The notes: generated from the sequence alone by a model not told the origin. DNA of 64,000 bases from Pigmentiphaga kullae (GCF_004216695.1 NZ_SGXC01000001.1:682001-746000), one strand, 5' to 3'. Shown: positions 33,316-41,557, numbered from the stretch's first letter. Numbers and translations are program-made.

Positions 33316-34501
33316 CTAACTCGGCATGGCCGCCAATCTGGCGGCGGACTGACGCATTCCCGAGGCAATCGACTCAAAGACATCGGCAGGAAAGCCCGCT
33401 AGCAGCTTGTTACCCACATCCTCCAGCGCACCATCGACGTTCGCCAACGTTTCCCCGATGATCTGCTCCATATCCGGCCCGTAGCCGCACAAGCGCGCGG
33501 TGTTGTTGAAATGCCGGCGTTGCACCTCGGCCAGCTTGTAGTGCTTGTTCTTGCCGGGCAACGCCATCGCCAGCTTCAACTTCTTGTAATCGAGCCGATT
33601 AGCACCCTTGCCGATCACGGGCCATGCCGATAGCACATCGTAGAGCGGCGTCAGTTGGTAATGCGCCTGAGGCAACAGATGAATGGAGAAATTCTTGGCA
33701 TGCCCGTCCGTGGCCGCGAGCAGCCAGAACAGTAATTGGGCCTGCAATAGTGTGCGCAAGTCAGTGTCACGGCGGTCGGAGTTGGCCAGGATGGCGGCAA
33801 TCTCTTTCAAACCCGGGCCGCCGTCCGCTTCGTATTTGACGTCCGCCCATACGCCGCAGGCTTGGCAGAAGTCCTCCTGAGGCAGGCGCAACCAATAGCC
33901 TCCGTCGGCAAGCCGTCGATCAAAGCGCTCGACGATCAATACTTTCTGCTCGCCAAACTCCCCGATCCGGCACGATGCCGCAGGCACGCCGAACGCTGAC
34001 AGTATTTGCGCGCACAGCCATTCGTTTTCTACGGAGGTACGCATGTCGGCTTGCCGGTTCCCAACCAACCCGAGCGGCAGTTTGAAGATATGCGTCGTGG
34101 GCGTCGCACCTAGCGGCCGACACCACCGCCCCTCATGCCACAGCAACGCGGTCTTCTCCTGAGCGCCGGCGATCGAGATCCTGAGCTCTTCGTCATCGTC
34201 ATCGAGTTGGCCGACTCCTCGCGGCGAACCAGCGGCTCCTCGCAAAATGCGCTCGACGTTGGCGTATCCGATCGCTGTCAGGCAGCAGATTGTCGAAAAA
34301 ACTACGGACCGCCGCTCCGCGCAGCGGAATCGGATCCAATGGCACAGGCAAGGACAGGGAAAGCGGGCGTCCGACCGGCGAAACCGCCCAAGCGTCGTCG
34401 TAGAGGAATTCGTCCGCGCCCCGGGCAGGAAGGTGCCATTGCCCAACTCGAATGCCATTGGCCCATACGTCCAGAGCCCGGGTTTGGGAAGGACGGCCCA
34501 T
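33316..34501 (-). pseudogene. hipA: HipA kinase toxin, frameshifted with internal deletion
   Basis: The minus strand encodes HipA in two frames. From ATG 34501 the first frame gives the N-terminal subdomain (LDVWANGIRVGQWHLPARGA to FFDNLLPDSDRIRQR) and then runs out of homology. The second frame picks up at VERILRGAAGS and continues through ISIAGAQEKTALL (ATP loop), TDGHAKNFS (catalytic Asp/Asn) and PLYDVLSAW (metal Asp) to the stop at 33316. The linker expected between the two, about 40 residues with the GRDCVGA motif, is missing. The event was thus an out-of-frame deletion near 34255-34275. Intact HipA phosphorylates GltX or other synthetases. Whether the two parts act separately, as HipS and HipT do, is unknown; the kinase part lacks a good start. 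Confidence 0.82.
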
Positions 34502-34503
34502 GG

Positions 34504-34746
34504 TCACCACTCGACGCCGGCCGTCGACGGTTTCCCCTTCTCCTGCAGCACCAGGTCCAAACCCAAAATCGCCGTCAACGCCAACAAGCGATCCAGCGTC
34601 AGATGCGCGGGGTTCTTTTCGAGTTCCGACAGACGGTTCTGGCTGATACCGAGACGTGAGGCAACCACGGTCTGGGAAAGGCCCATGGACTTGCGGCGAC
34701 TGACCAACATGGTTCCAACCTGAGAAGACATGGAAATTCGGAACAT
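34504..34746 (-). CDS. hipB: HipB antitoxin (Xre-family DNA-binding protein)
   Basis: An 80-residue helix-turn-helix protein (MLVSRRKSMGLSQTVVASRL, then GISQNRLSELEKNPAHLTLD) matching HipB. Its stop is two bases before the hipA start, the usual toxin-antitoxin arrangement. Two start codons are possible, 34746 or 34731; neither has a strong ribosome site. Paired operators upstream (34766-34796 and 34845-34875) fit autoregulation. The antitoxin is intact although the toxin is broken, so it may now act only as a regulator. Confidence 0.85.
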   Translation of the reverse strand: MFRISMSSQVGTMLVSRRKSMGLSQTVVASRLGISQNRLSELEKNPAHLTLDRLLALTAILGLDLVLQEKGKPSTAGVEW

Positions 34747-34765
34747 GGCTTTTCATCGGCTATAT

Positions 34766-34796
34766 CGATAAAATCAATTTATCGCCATTCTCGATA
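34766..34796. promoter_or_regulatory. HipB operator 1
   Basis: Two interlocked inverted repeats: CGATAAA-N5-TTTATCG (34766-34784) and TATCG-N7-CGATA (34780-34796). The E. coli HipB site TATCC-N8-GGATA has the same design. The block recurs 79 bp upstream as operator 2. Confidence 0.65.
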
Positions 34797-34844
34797 TAGC
34801 GCAATAACAAATGTTGGCTTGTAATGCCAAGAAATCGGCAATGT

Positions 34845-34875
34845 CGATAATTCTAAAATATCGCCAATACCGATA
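34845..34875. promoter_or_regulatory. HipB operator 2
   Basis: CGATA-N9-TATCG (34845-34863) overlapping TATCG-N7-CGATA (34859-34875), with the same spacing as operator 1 but diverged spacer bases. Conservation of the arms alone points to a true protein-binding site. It ends just before the dmpG terminator. Confidence 0.62.
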
Positions 34876-34881
34876 CTACGT

Positions 34882-34914
34882 AAAAAAGCCCGGAATGGAA
34901 AACCATCCCGGGCT
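34882..34914 (-). terminator. Rho-independent terminator of dmpFG
   Basis: On the minus strand AGCCCGGgATGG-N4-CCATtCCGGGCT is followed by TTTTTT. The 12-bp stem with one mismatch and the T-run lie about 75 bp after the dmpG stop. This is the clearest intrinsic terminator in the window. Confidence 0.9.
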
Positions 34915-34987
34915 ACCAAAGCGCCCTTCGGCGCCACGTGCTAACTACTACTCAAACACCGCGGCGGCCGTCGCAACGGCCTGCCGA

Positions 34988-35995
34988 TTACTTCTTCAGG
35001 TCCAGCGCCACGTCGACGATCATGTCTTCCTGGCCGCCCACCATTTTCCGGCGGCCCAGTTCGACCAGGATGTCCACGGTCTTCAGGTCGTACTTGGCGG
35101 CGGCGGTTTCCGCGTGGCGCAGGAAGCTGGAATACACGCCGGCGTAGCCCAGGGCCAGGGTTTCGCGGTCGACGCGCACGGGGCGGTCCTGCAGCGGACG
35201 GACGATGTCGTCGGCGGCGTCCATCAGGGTGTACAGGTCGCAGCCGTGGTTCCAGCCCATGCGCTCGGCGGCGGCGATGAACACTTCCAGCGGCGCATTG
35301 CCGGCGCCGGCACCCATGCCGGCCAGGCTGGCGTCGATGCGGTCGCAGCCTTCTTCCACCGCGACGATGGAGTTGGCCACGCCCAGGCTCAGGTTGTGGT
35401 GGGCGTGCATGCCGGTTTGCGTTTCAGGCTTGAGCACGTCCTTGAAGGCGCGGAAGCGGTCGCGCACGTCGTTCATGTTCAGGGCGCCGCCCGAATCGAC
35501 CACGTACACGCACGAGGCGCCGTAGCTTTCCATCAGCTTGGCCTGCTGCGCCAGCGCCTGGGGCGTGGTCATGTGGCTCATCATCAGGAAGCCCACCGAG
35601 TCCATGCCCAGGTTGCGGGCGTATTCGATGTGCTGTTTGGAGACGTCGGCCTCGGTGCAGTGGGTGGCCACGCGCACCACGCGCGCGCCGGCGTCGTAGG
35701 CGTTGCGCAGGTCGTGCACGGTGCCCACGCCGGGGATCAGCAGGGTGGCGACCTTGGCGTGCTTGACCGTGTCGGCCACGGCCTCGATCCATTCCAGGTC
35801 GGTGTGCGCGCCGAAGCCGTAGTTGAAGCTGGAGCCCGACAGGCCGTCGCCGTGGGCGACTTCCAGGCTGTCGACCTTGGCTTCGTCCAGCGCCTTGGCG
35901 ATGTCGCGGACGTTCTTGATGCTGTACTGGTGGCGGATGGCGTGGCTGCCGTCGCGCAGCGTGACGTCGGAAATGTAGAGTTTCTTGTTGCTCAT
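34988..35995 (-). CDS. dmpG: 4-hydroxy-2-oxovalerate aldolase
   Basis: A 335-residue DRE-TIM metallolyase that cleaves 4-hydroxy-2-oxovalerate into pyruvate and acetaldehyde, the last carbon-splitting step of catechol meta-cleavage. The catalytic/metal motif LRDGSHA (R14, D15, H18) and the metal histidines of [10 protein letters not shown] are intact. The length equals that of DmpG/BphI. The ATG at 35995 has AGGA upstream and lies 10 nt after the dmpF stop. DmpG and DmpF form a complex that channels acetaldehyde. The other meta-pathway genes are not in this window. Confidence 0.95.
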   Translation of the reverse strand: MSNKKLYISDVTLRDGSHAIRHQYSIKNVRDIAKALDEAKVDSLEVAHGDGLSGSSFNYGFGAHTDLEWIEAVADTVKHAKVATLLIPGVGTVHDLRNAYDAGARVVRVATHCTEADVSKQHIEYARNLGMDSVGFLMMSHMTTPQALAQQAKLMESYGASCVYVVDSGGALNMNDVRDRFRAFKDVLKPETQTGMHAHHNLSLGVANSIVAVEEGCDRIDASLAGMGAGAGNAPLEVFIAAAERMGWNHGCDLYTLMDAADDIVRPLQDRPVRVDRETLALGYAGVYSSFLRHAETAAAKYDLKTVDILVELGRRKMVGGQEDMIVDVALDLKK

Positions 35996-36005
35996 AGTTC
36001 GATCC

Positions 36006-36956
36006 TCAGGCGGCTTCGACCAGGTGGGTCTGCGCGAAGCGCTCGGCGCACGCCAGGGCGGCCGAGGTCATGATGTCCAGGTTGCCGGCGTAGGCGGGCA
36101 GGTAGTGCGCGGCGCCTTCCACTTCCAGGAACACCGAAGTCTTCAGGCCGGACAGCTTGCCCAGGCCGGGGACGTTCAGCGGCGCGCTGGCCGGGATTTC
36201 GTCGAACTGCACGCGCTGCTTCAGGCGGTAGCCCGGCACGTAGCTCTGCACCTTGGCGACCATGTCGGCGATGCTTTGCTCGATGGCCTTGGTGTCGGCC
36301 ATCTCGGACAGCGTGAACACGGTGTCGCGCATGATCAGCGGCGGCTCGGCCGGGTTCAGGATGATGATGGCCTTGCCGCGGGCGGCGCCGCCGATCACTT
36401 CGATCGCCTTGGAGGTGGTCTCGGTGAATTCGTCGATGTTGGCGCGCGTGCCGGGGCCGGCCGACTTGCTGGAGATCGAGGCGATGATTTCGCCGTAGTG
36501 CACCTTGGCCACGCGCGAGACGGCGTTGACCATCGGGATCGTGGCCTGGCCGCCGCAGGTGACCATATTGATGTTGGGCGAGTCGAGGTGCTCGTCGATG
36601 TTGATCGCCGGGATCACGTAGGGGCCGATGGCGGCGGGGGTCAGGTCGATGACCTGCACGCCCTTGGCCTGCAGCAGTTCATTGTGGCGCTTGTGGGCGC
36701 CGGCCGAGGTCGCGTCGAAGGCGATGCGGATCTCGCCGAAGTTGGGCATGGCCAGGAGGCCGTCGATGCCGCCCGCCGTGATGGGCACGCCCAGGCGCTC
36801 GGCGCGGGCCAGGCCGTCCGATTTCTGGTCGATGCCGACCATGGCGCCCATTTGCAGGGCCTTGCCATGGCGCATGATCTTGATCATCAGGTCGGTGCCG
36901 ATATTGCCCGAGCCGATGATCGCCACTTTGGATTTGTTGTCGTCTTGCCGCCCCAT
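36006..36956 (-). CDS. dmpF: Acetaldehyde dehydrogenase (acylating)
   Basis: A 316-residue enzyme converting acetaldehyde, NAD and CoA to acetyl-CoA. The Rossmann motif [12 protein letters not shown] is at residues 13-24 and the catalytic cysteine is C134 in [14 protein letters not shown] lies seven bases before the ATG. It is the first gene of a two-gene unit with dmpG, ended by a terminator at 34882. A near-palindrome 33-50 bp upstream may be its operator. It completes phenol/catechol degradation begun by the hydroxylase at the left edge. Confidence 0.95.
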   Translation of the reverse strand: MGRQDDNKSKVAIIGSGNIGTDLMIKIMRHGKALQMGAMVGIDQKSDGLARAERLGVPITAGGIDGLLAMPNFGEIRIAFDATSAGAHKRHNELLQAKGVQVIDLTPAAIGPYVIPAINIDEHLDSPNINMVTCGGQATIPMVNAVSRVAKVHYGEIIASISSKSAGPGTRANIDEFTETTSKAIEVIGGAARGKAIIILNPAEPPLIMRDTVFTLSEMADTKAIEQSIADMVAKVQSYVPGYRLKQRVQFDEIPASAPLNVPGLGKLSGLKTSVFLEVEGAAHYLPAYAGNLDIMTSAALACAERFAQTHLVEAA

Positions 36957-36988
36957 GAGCCGCTCCTGAGTGTGGTGATGCCGATACA

Positions 36989-37006
36989 GATACGATCGAT
37001 AGTATC
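36989..37006. promoter_or_regulatory. Near-palindrome upstream of dmpF
   Basis: GATAC-N8-GTATC, with the inner ATCGAT adding further symmetry; a single base pair breaks an 18-bp palindrome. It lies 33-50 bp upstream of the dmpF start, where an operator would be. The binding protein is unknown. Confidence 0.4.
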
Positions 37007-37176
37007 TTCCAGGCGGGCGGAAATAGCCTTGCTTTTTTTGGGCATTCCGCCGGCCCGGAAAGAAGATTCTTCCTTATTTAGTGATTTTCAAGGAAGAAAT
37101 CCCTAGACATCCATCCAGACACCCAAAAAGTCCCAAAAACCCCATCAGGGCTACACTGGCGGGGACAGACCCTCCC

Positions 37177-38367
37177 ATGCCCCATACCGATACGCTGCTC
37201 GCGCTTTCCCACCCTCTCGTGGCGCTGCTGATCTCCGCGCTGCTGGTGGGCGCGTGGCGATTCATGGGGCGCCCTGCGCACCTGCGGTATTTCATCGGCG
37301 CCTTCGCCGGCTACGGCACAGGGCTGATCCTGCAGATCACGCTCTGGCCCGCCAACCAGACGGTCAACATCGCGGCGACCGGCGTGCTGTACGGCGCCGC
37401 GGCCTTCCTGTTCGCCAGCGGCATCGCGCAGCTGGAACGCAAGCGCCTGCCGGCCTGGCCATCTGCCCTGGTCCTGGCGGCCATGCTGGCGGTGCGCCTG
37501 TGGAGCACCCGCGATCCGGCCTGGTCGGGCCTGCGGATAGGCGCGCTGTACGCGGCGGTGACCCTGCTGTTCCTGCTGGCGTTGTGGCGGATCCGGCATC
37601 TGGCGCGGGGAACGGCGCTGGAACGGCTGCTGTTCGGTTTCCTGCTGCTGGGCACCGTCAGCCTGCTGCCGCGCGTGCTGCTGACCATGAACGCCAAGAC
37701 CCTGACCTATGGCTACGACGGCGGCATGTACTGGGTGCTGACCCAGCTCAGCTTCTATCTTTTCAGCGTGGGCGCGGCGGGGCTGCTGGTGCTGCTGACG
37801 GCGTTCCGCACCATCGCCCATTTCAGCCTGGTATCTGAACGCGATGCGCTGACCGGGCTGCGCAACCGCAACAGCCTGCTCGATTTCCTGGCCAGGAGCC
37901 GCAGAGCGACGCAGTACTACGGGCTCGTCATCCTGGACGCGGACCACTTCAAGCAGATCAACGACCGTTACGGCCACCCCGTGGGCGACGCGGTGCTGCG
38001 GGCCATGGCGGGCGTGCTGGCGCAGCACGTGCGCAAGATGGACGCCATCGGCCGCATAGGCGGCGAGGAATTCATGCTGGTCCTGCCCGGGGCGACACTA
38101 GGGGAAACCGAGCAGGCCGCGGCGCGATTGCAGGCGGCCCTGGCGCAGCACGATTTCTCTTCCATCGTGCCTGGGCTGCGCTGCACGGCCAGCTTCGGCA
38201 TAGGCAGTTTCGGACGCGAAGTGTCTTTCGAAGACGCCTATGCCCACGTCGATCGGCTTCTGGCGCAGGCCAAGCGCCAGGGCCGAAACCGCATCGGCAG
38301 GAATGATCTCGCACCGACGCAGACGGAAGCGACGACCGATACGGCGCTCACGTCCCATATGGGATAA
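37177..38367 (+). CDS. Membrane GGDEF diguanylate cyclase
   Basis: A 396-residue protein with about six N-terminal membrane helices (residues 10-215, starting LVALLISALLVGAW) and a C-terminal GGDEF domain. The active site reads GGEEF (in IGRIGGEEFMLVL), with the upstream substrate motif LDADHFKQINDRYGHPVGDA. It should make cyclic di-GMP. No RxxD inhibitory site is apparent five residues before the active site. The ATG at 37177 was chosen because it directly precedes the first helix; the ribosome site is weak. It is a single gene, divergent from dmpF across a 220-bp gap. Confidence 0.88.
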   Translation: MPHTDTLLALSHPLVALLISALLVGAWRFMGRPAHLRYFIGAFAGYGTGLILQITLWPANQTVNIAATGVLYGAAAFLFASGIAQLERKRLPAWPSALVLAAMLAVRLWSTRDPAWSGLRIGALYAAVTLLFLLALWRIRHLARGTALERLLFGFLLLGTVSLLPRVLLTMNAKTLTYGYDGGMYWVLTQLSFYLFSVGAAGLLVLLTAFRTIAHFSLVSERDALTGLRNRNSLLDFLARSRRATQYYGLVILDADHFKQINDRYGHPVGDAVLRAMAGVLAQHVRKMDAIGRIGGEEFMLVLPGATLGETEQAAARLQAALAQHDFSSIVPGLRCTASFGIGSFGREVSFEDAYAHVDRLLAQAKRQGRNRIGRNDLAPTQTEATTDTALTSHMG

Positions 38368-38370
38368 AAT
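38353..38370 (+). promoter_or_regulatory. Palindrome and -10 element of the Xre/RES toxin-antitoxin operon
   Basis: TCCCATATGGGA (38353-38364) is a perfect 12-bp palindrome and is followed at once by TAAAAT, a good -10. CTCA-N2-TGAG (38377-38386) adds a second small repeat before the ATG. Autorepression by the antitoxin is the natural reading. The palindrome overlaps the 3' end of the GGDEF gene. Confidence 0.5.
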
Positions 38371-38393
38371 ATTGGCTCACATGAGATGAAGCC

Positions 38394-38891
38394 ATGACTC
38401 AAGCCATTCACGGCAAACCCGCCAAGAACGCGCCTCGCCGCCCAACGCGGCGTCCGCCGTCCTTGGTCGACTACACCACAGCCTTTCTTGCCTCGGATGG
38501 GGAAATTGTCGACTGGATCAAGGCGCGCGTGGACGCCCGCGAGTTCCAGCGGTTCGTCAGCCGGCTGTCCACCAGCGAAGACCGAGTCTACAGCCTGCTG
38601 GGCTTCGGTCGTTCGACCATCAAACGACGGCTCGGCAACGACGACAAACTCAGCCAGGAGGAATCCGAACGCGCCATCGGGCTGTCCCAGTTGGTGGGCC
38701 TGGCCGAAACGATCGTCCGGGAATCGGGATCCACTGAGCCCTTCGATGCCGCCGCCTGGGTAGGCGCATGGCTGGAACAGCCCAATCCGGCGCTGGGCAA
38801 TGCCACACCGGCAAGCTACATGGATACGATGAAAGGGCAACAACTCGTTCGCCACATTCTCGCCATGGCCCAGGGCAGCGCTTACGCATGA
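38394..38891 (+). CDS. Xre/MbcA/ParS-type antitoxin (DUF2384)
   Basis: A 165-residue antitoxin. The middle holds the Xre-like helix-turn-helix (VYSLLGFGRSTIKRRLGNDD, then SQEESERAIGLSQLVGLAET). The C-terminus is the DUF2384 toxin-binding domain, ending MKGQQLVRHILAMAQG. The stop overlaps the toxin start by four bases. In characterised pairs the antitoxin blocks the active site of the RES toxin and represses the operon. Confidence 0.88.
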   Translation: MTQAIHGKPAKNAPRRPTRRPPSLVDYTTAFLASDGEIVDWIKARVDAREFQRFVSRLSTSEDRVYSLLGFGRSTIKRRLGNDDKLSQEESERAIGLSQLVGLAETIVRESGSTEPFDAAAWVGAWLEQPNPALGNATPASYMDTMKGQQLVRHILAMAQGSAYA

Positions 38892-39373
38892 CCTATTTTG
38901 CGTGGCGCATCGCGTCCGATGGGCTGGGATACCTGGCCGAGGACCTGGGTGGAGAAGGCGCCGGGCAAAGGGGTGGCAGGTGGAACCGTCCCGGCTTCCC
39001 CGTCGTTTATGCCGCCTCGTCCATTTCCCTGGCGTGCCTGGAAACGCTCGTGCACATCAATACAGGGACCCTGCCAGTCCGGCGCTTCCTCGTCCGCCTG
39101 GAAATACCCGACGATGTCTGGCAGGCGGCAAAGCGACTCGATCACGCCGACGCGCCCGCCAATTGGGACGCCACGCCCTGGGACAGAGCAAGCGTCGAGC
39201 TCGGCACCCGCTGGCTCGACGACAGGTCTGCGCCCGCGCTTTTCATGGTTCCTTCGGTCGTCGTTCCCGAAGAATTCAATGTCTTGCTGAATTCCCTGCA
39301 CGCGGACAGCGGACGGATCTTGTCGAAGAAACTCCGCCCTTGGATTTACGATTTCAGGCTAAGGGCCGGATGA
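38888..39373 (+). CDS. RES-domain toxin (NAD-degrading)
   Basis: A 161-residue RES toxin. The family residues are seen in GQRGGRWNRPGFPVVYAASS and LACLETLVH, with the Arg, Tyr, Glu and Ser pattern of the active site, and in EEFNVLLNSLH near the end. RES toxins such as MbcT break down NAD and stop growth. It starts inside the antitoxin stop codon (ATGA) and appears intact in length. Lrp follows 28 nt later on the same strand. Confidence 0.88.
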   Translation: MTYFAWRIASDGLGYLAEDLGGEGAGQRGGRWNRPGFPVVYAASSISLACLETLVHINTGTLPVRRFLVRLEIPDDVWQAAKRLDHADAPANWDATPWDRASVELGTRWLDDRSAPALFMVPSVVVPEEFNVLLNSLHADSGRILSKKLRPWIYDFRLRAG

Positions 39374-39394
39374 AAGAAGAATCTCCTATTAAAA

Positions 39395-39419
39395 TGGAGC
39401 AATGAAAAAGAATGCTCCA
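39395..39419 (+). promoter_or_regulatory. Inverted repeat over the lrp-type start codon
   Basis: TGGAGCA-N11-TGCTCCA, perfect 7-bp arms. The left arm contains the GGAG ribosome site and the spacer begins with the start codon of the Lrp gene. It could be a DNA operator for Lrp itself, or an RNA hairpin that hides the ribosome site. Confidence 0.55.
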
Positions 39420-39887
39420 ACCGAATCCCTGGACCAGACCGACCTGCAACTGATGCGTCACCTGCAGGAAGACGGCCGCCTGTCCAACGCCAAGCTGGCC
39501 CAGCGCGTGGCGCTGAGCGAAACCCCCTGCTGGCACCGGCTGCGCAAGCTGGAATCCGAAGGCTACATCCAGGGCTATCAGGCGATGCTGGACCGCCGCA
39601 AGCTGGGGCTGGGCGAACTGGCCTTCATCAGCCTGAATTTCTCGCCGCACACGGCCCAGGCCTTCGAGGCGCTGGAACAACTGGTGGCGGCGAACGACCA
39701 GGTGCTGACCTGCCACCGCGTCACGGGCGAGGCCGACTTCGTGATGATGGTGGTGGCCGAGGACCTGGATTCGGTGCGCGACTTCATCGACAAGGTGCTG
39801 CGCACGCTGCCCAACGTGGCCACGGTGCGCACCAGCCTGTCGCTGCGGGAAGTGAAGTTCTCGAGCAAGCTGCCGCTGCCGGCGTGA
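39402..39887 (+). CDS. Lrp/AsnC-family transcriptional regulator
   Basis: A 161-residue regulator with an N-terminal helix-turn-helix (LMRHLQEDGRLSNAKLAQRV) and a C-terminal RAM/AsnC ligand domain (VLTCHRVTGEADFVMMVVAE, ending VRTSLSLREVKFSSKLPLP). The ATG at 39402 is fixed by GGAG, though only two bases apart, and it lies inside an inverted repeat. No amino-acid gene sits next to it; the neighbours are a toxin-antitoxin pair and a convergent membrane protein. It is probably autoregulated. Confidence 0.9.
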   Translation: MKKNAPTESLDQTDLQLMRHLQEDGRLSNAKLAQRVALSETPCWHRLRKLESEGYIQGYQAMLDRRKLGLGELAFISLNFSPHTAQAFEALEQLVAANDQVLTCHRVTGEADFVMMVVAEDLDSVRDFIDKVLRTLPNVATVRTSLSLREVKFSSKLPLPA

Positions 39888-39891
39888 AACT

Positions 39892-40560
39892 TCAGCCTCC
39901 GCGCAGGCGCGCCGCCGTGGCCTCGTCCGCCGGCTTGGCCAGCAGGCCGCCGCGATCGTTGAACAACACGTCGTAGCGCGCGCCGTCGAACATGGGCATG
40001 AAAGTGGCGCTGCCGTATTCGGCGTCGACGTAGGGCAGCCAGCGCGAGAACTCGCGCTTCAGCACCCACAGGTCGGGCAGGCGCCGGTCGTCGTCCAGCG
40101 CATACACGGTGCGCAGGACGCTGCGTTCGCGCTCGATGTCGTCATAGCGCCCGCCGATGCGGTCCAGGCGATACAACGAGGGCACCCCGGCCAGCGCCGC
40201 CGGCAGCCGCCAGCGCAGCACGCGCGCATCGATCTGCCACGCGTCGCCCGACAGCACGAACTGGCGCTCGCCCTGGGGCGCGCCCGCCGGCCCGGGCGGC
40301 AGCACGACGGTGGCGCGGAAACGCTGCTGGCCGTCCTGCTTGAGTTCGATGGTGGCCACGTGCCGGTCCTCGAACAGTTCCAGGTAGCGGTAGACGGTGA
40401 AGGCCAGCAGTCCGGAGACCAGGCTCAGGGCAACCAGCGCCAGCCCCAGCAGGCGCCGCAGCGGCCGCAGGCCGCGCGACCCGAAGGCCATGCCCAGTCC
40501 GGGAACGGCAAGAATGATCGCCGCCACGGCGATCCAGAGAGAAGGGCTTAGCGCATCCAC
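39892..40560 (-). CDS. Membrane protein of unknown function
   Basis: A 222-residue protein with two N-terminal membrane helices (LWIAVAAIILAVPGLGMAF and LLGLALVALSLVSGLLAFTV) separated by a basic loop. A soluble domain of about 165 residues follows that should face the periplasm. The soluble part has motifs ELKQDGQQRFRATVVLPPG and ERSVLRTVYALDDDRRLPDL. The GTG at 40560 has AGGAGG eight bases upstream, which fixes it. I do not recognise a function; similar proteins in this group of bacteria are annotated as hypothetical or loosely as multidrug-transport associated. Convergent with the Lrp gene. Confidence 0.7.
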   Translation of the reverse strand: MDALSPSLWIAVAAIILAVPGLGMAFGSRGLRPLRRLLGLALVALSLVSGLLAFTVYRYLELFEDRHVATIELKQDGQQRFRATVVLPPGPAGAPQGERQFVLSGDAWQIDARVLRWRLPAALAGVPSLYRLDRIGGRYDDIERERSVLRTVYALDDDRRLPDLWVLKREFSRWLPYVDAEYGSATFMPMFDGARYDVLFNDRGGLLAKPADEATAARLRGG

Positions 40561-40603
40561 CCGTGTTGCCTCCTTGGCGTGTGTCGTCCAGGCGTGCCCG
40601 GAC

Positions 40604-41539
40604 CTAATCCCCGGCCCCGCCCACGTCGTGCGGCCCCGCCTGCTTCTCGATGGCCGCCTGCCGCAAATGCACTCGCATGAAATCGGCGGCGGCTTCGCGC
40701 TGCCCCGACAACAGCAGATCGATCAACACCAGGTGTTCCCGGCAGCGGCGCTCGGCCTGCTGCCGATCCACCGCCTTCTGGTACTCCATGAGGCGGCGCA
40801 GGCGGTCCAGCCGCTTCAGCGCATCCAGGATGAAGGCATTGCCGGAGCACGCCGCGATGGTTTCGTGCAGGCGGCTGTTGGCGTCGAACAGATAGGCGGG
40901 CGAAGCGGTATGGACCGCGCCCGCGACCAGGGCTTCCTGTTCCGCGCGGCATTGCAGCAGCGCCTCGCGATCGAGCTTGAAGCTGGGTTCCAGTATCCCT
41001 CCCGACTCCAGCATCAGCCTGAACCGATAACCCTGCCCGTAGGCCTCGGCCGAGGCCAGCGTGGGCAGGAAGGCCCAGCCGTGGCCGGGCAGCCGTTCGG
41101 CCCATCCCTCTTGCGCCATGCGCCGCAGGATGGCCGCCAGTTCCCCACGGGTCACGCCATAGCGGCGCATGAATTCGCTTTCGGTGAAGCGGTCGGGCAA
41201 GAGGCCCGCCAGGCGCTCGCGCGCGATGCGGAAATAGACGTCGTCCTCGCTGGCTGCGCCGTAGGCCTCTTCGGCCTGTTCCCGGGGCAGGCGCATTGCC
41301 GCCTCGGTGACCACGTAGCCGCCCTCGGGCCGCGCCTCGACCACCCGCTCGACGGCCAGCCGCTCCAGCGCGCGGCGAATGGGCGAACGCGACACGCGGA
41401 ATTGTTCGGCCAGCGCGCGCTCGGGCAGGCGCTGGCCGGCTCCCAGGCCCTGGGTGGCGATGTAGCGGTGGATGTCGGCCGCGAGCGTATCGGTAAGGGG
41501 TCGAGTCACGAAGGGGCGGAAAAGGGAAGGCTCCGGCAA
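40604..41539 (-). CDS. GntR-family regulator with two winged-helix domains and FCD domain
   Basis: A 311-residue regulator. The first winged helix (LPERALAEQFRVSRSPIRRA, about 38-80) is a standard GntR domain. A second segment (FTESEFMRRYGVTRGELAAI, about 117-160, then GWAERLPGHGWAFLPT) has the same helix-wing shape. An FCD ligand domain follows (RFRLMLESGGILEPS, with later His residues). Ordinary FadR-type proteins have one such domain and are about 240 residues. The start is uncertain: TTG 41539 is the first codon, and a GTG 30 bases further on is possible. It is divergent from the 41678 operon and is its likely regulator, acting at the palindromes in the gap. Confidence 0.85.
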   Translation of the reverse strand: MPEPSLFRPFVTRPLTDTLAADIHRYIATQGLGAGQRLPERALAEQFRVSRSPIRRALERLAVERVVEARPEGGYVVTEAAMRLPREQAEEAYGAASEDDVYFRIARERLAGLLPDRFTESEFMRRYGVTRGELAAILRRMAQEGWAERLPGHGWAFLPTLASAEAYGQGYRFRLMLESGGILEPSFKLDREALLQCRAEQEALVAGAVHTASPAYLFDANSRLHETIAACSGNAFILDALKRLDRLRRLMEYQKAVDRQQAERRCREHLVLIDLLLSGQREAAADFMRVHLRQAAIEKQAGPHDVGGAGD

Positions 41540-41557
41540 TCATACACGCCGTCCTAT

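Noticed and set aside
34811-36073. Plus-strand open frame of 420 codons opposite dmpG
   Set aside because: Antisense shadow of dmpG, which has full motifs and matching length.
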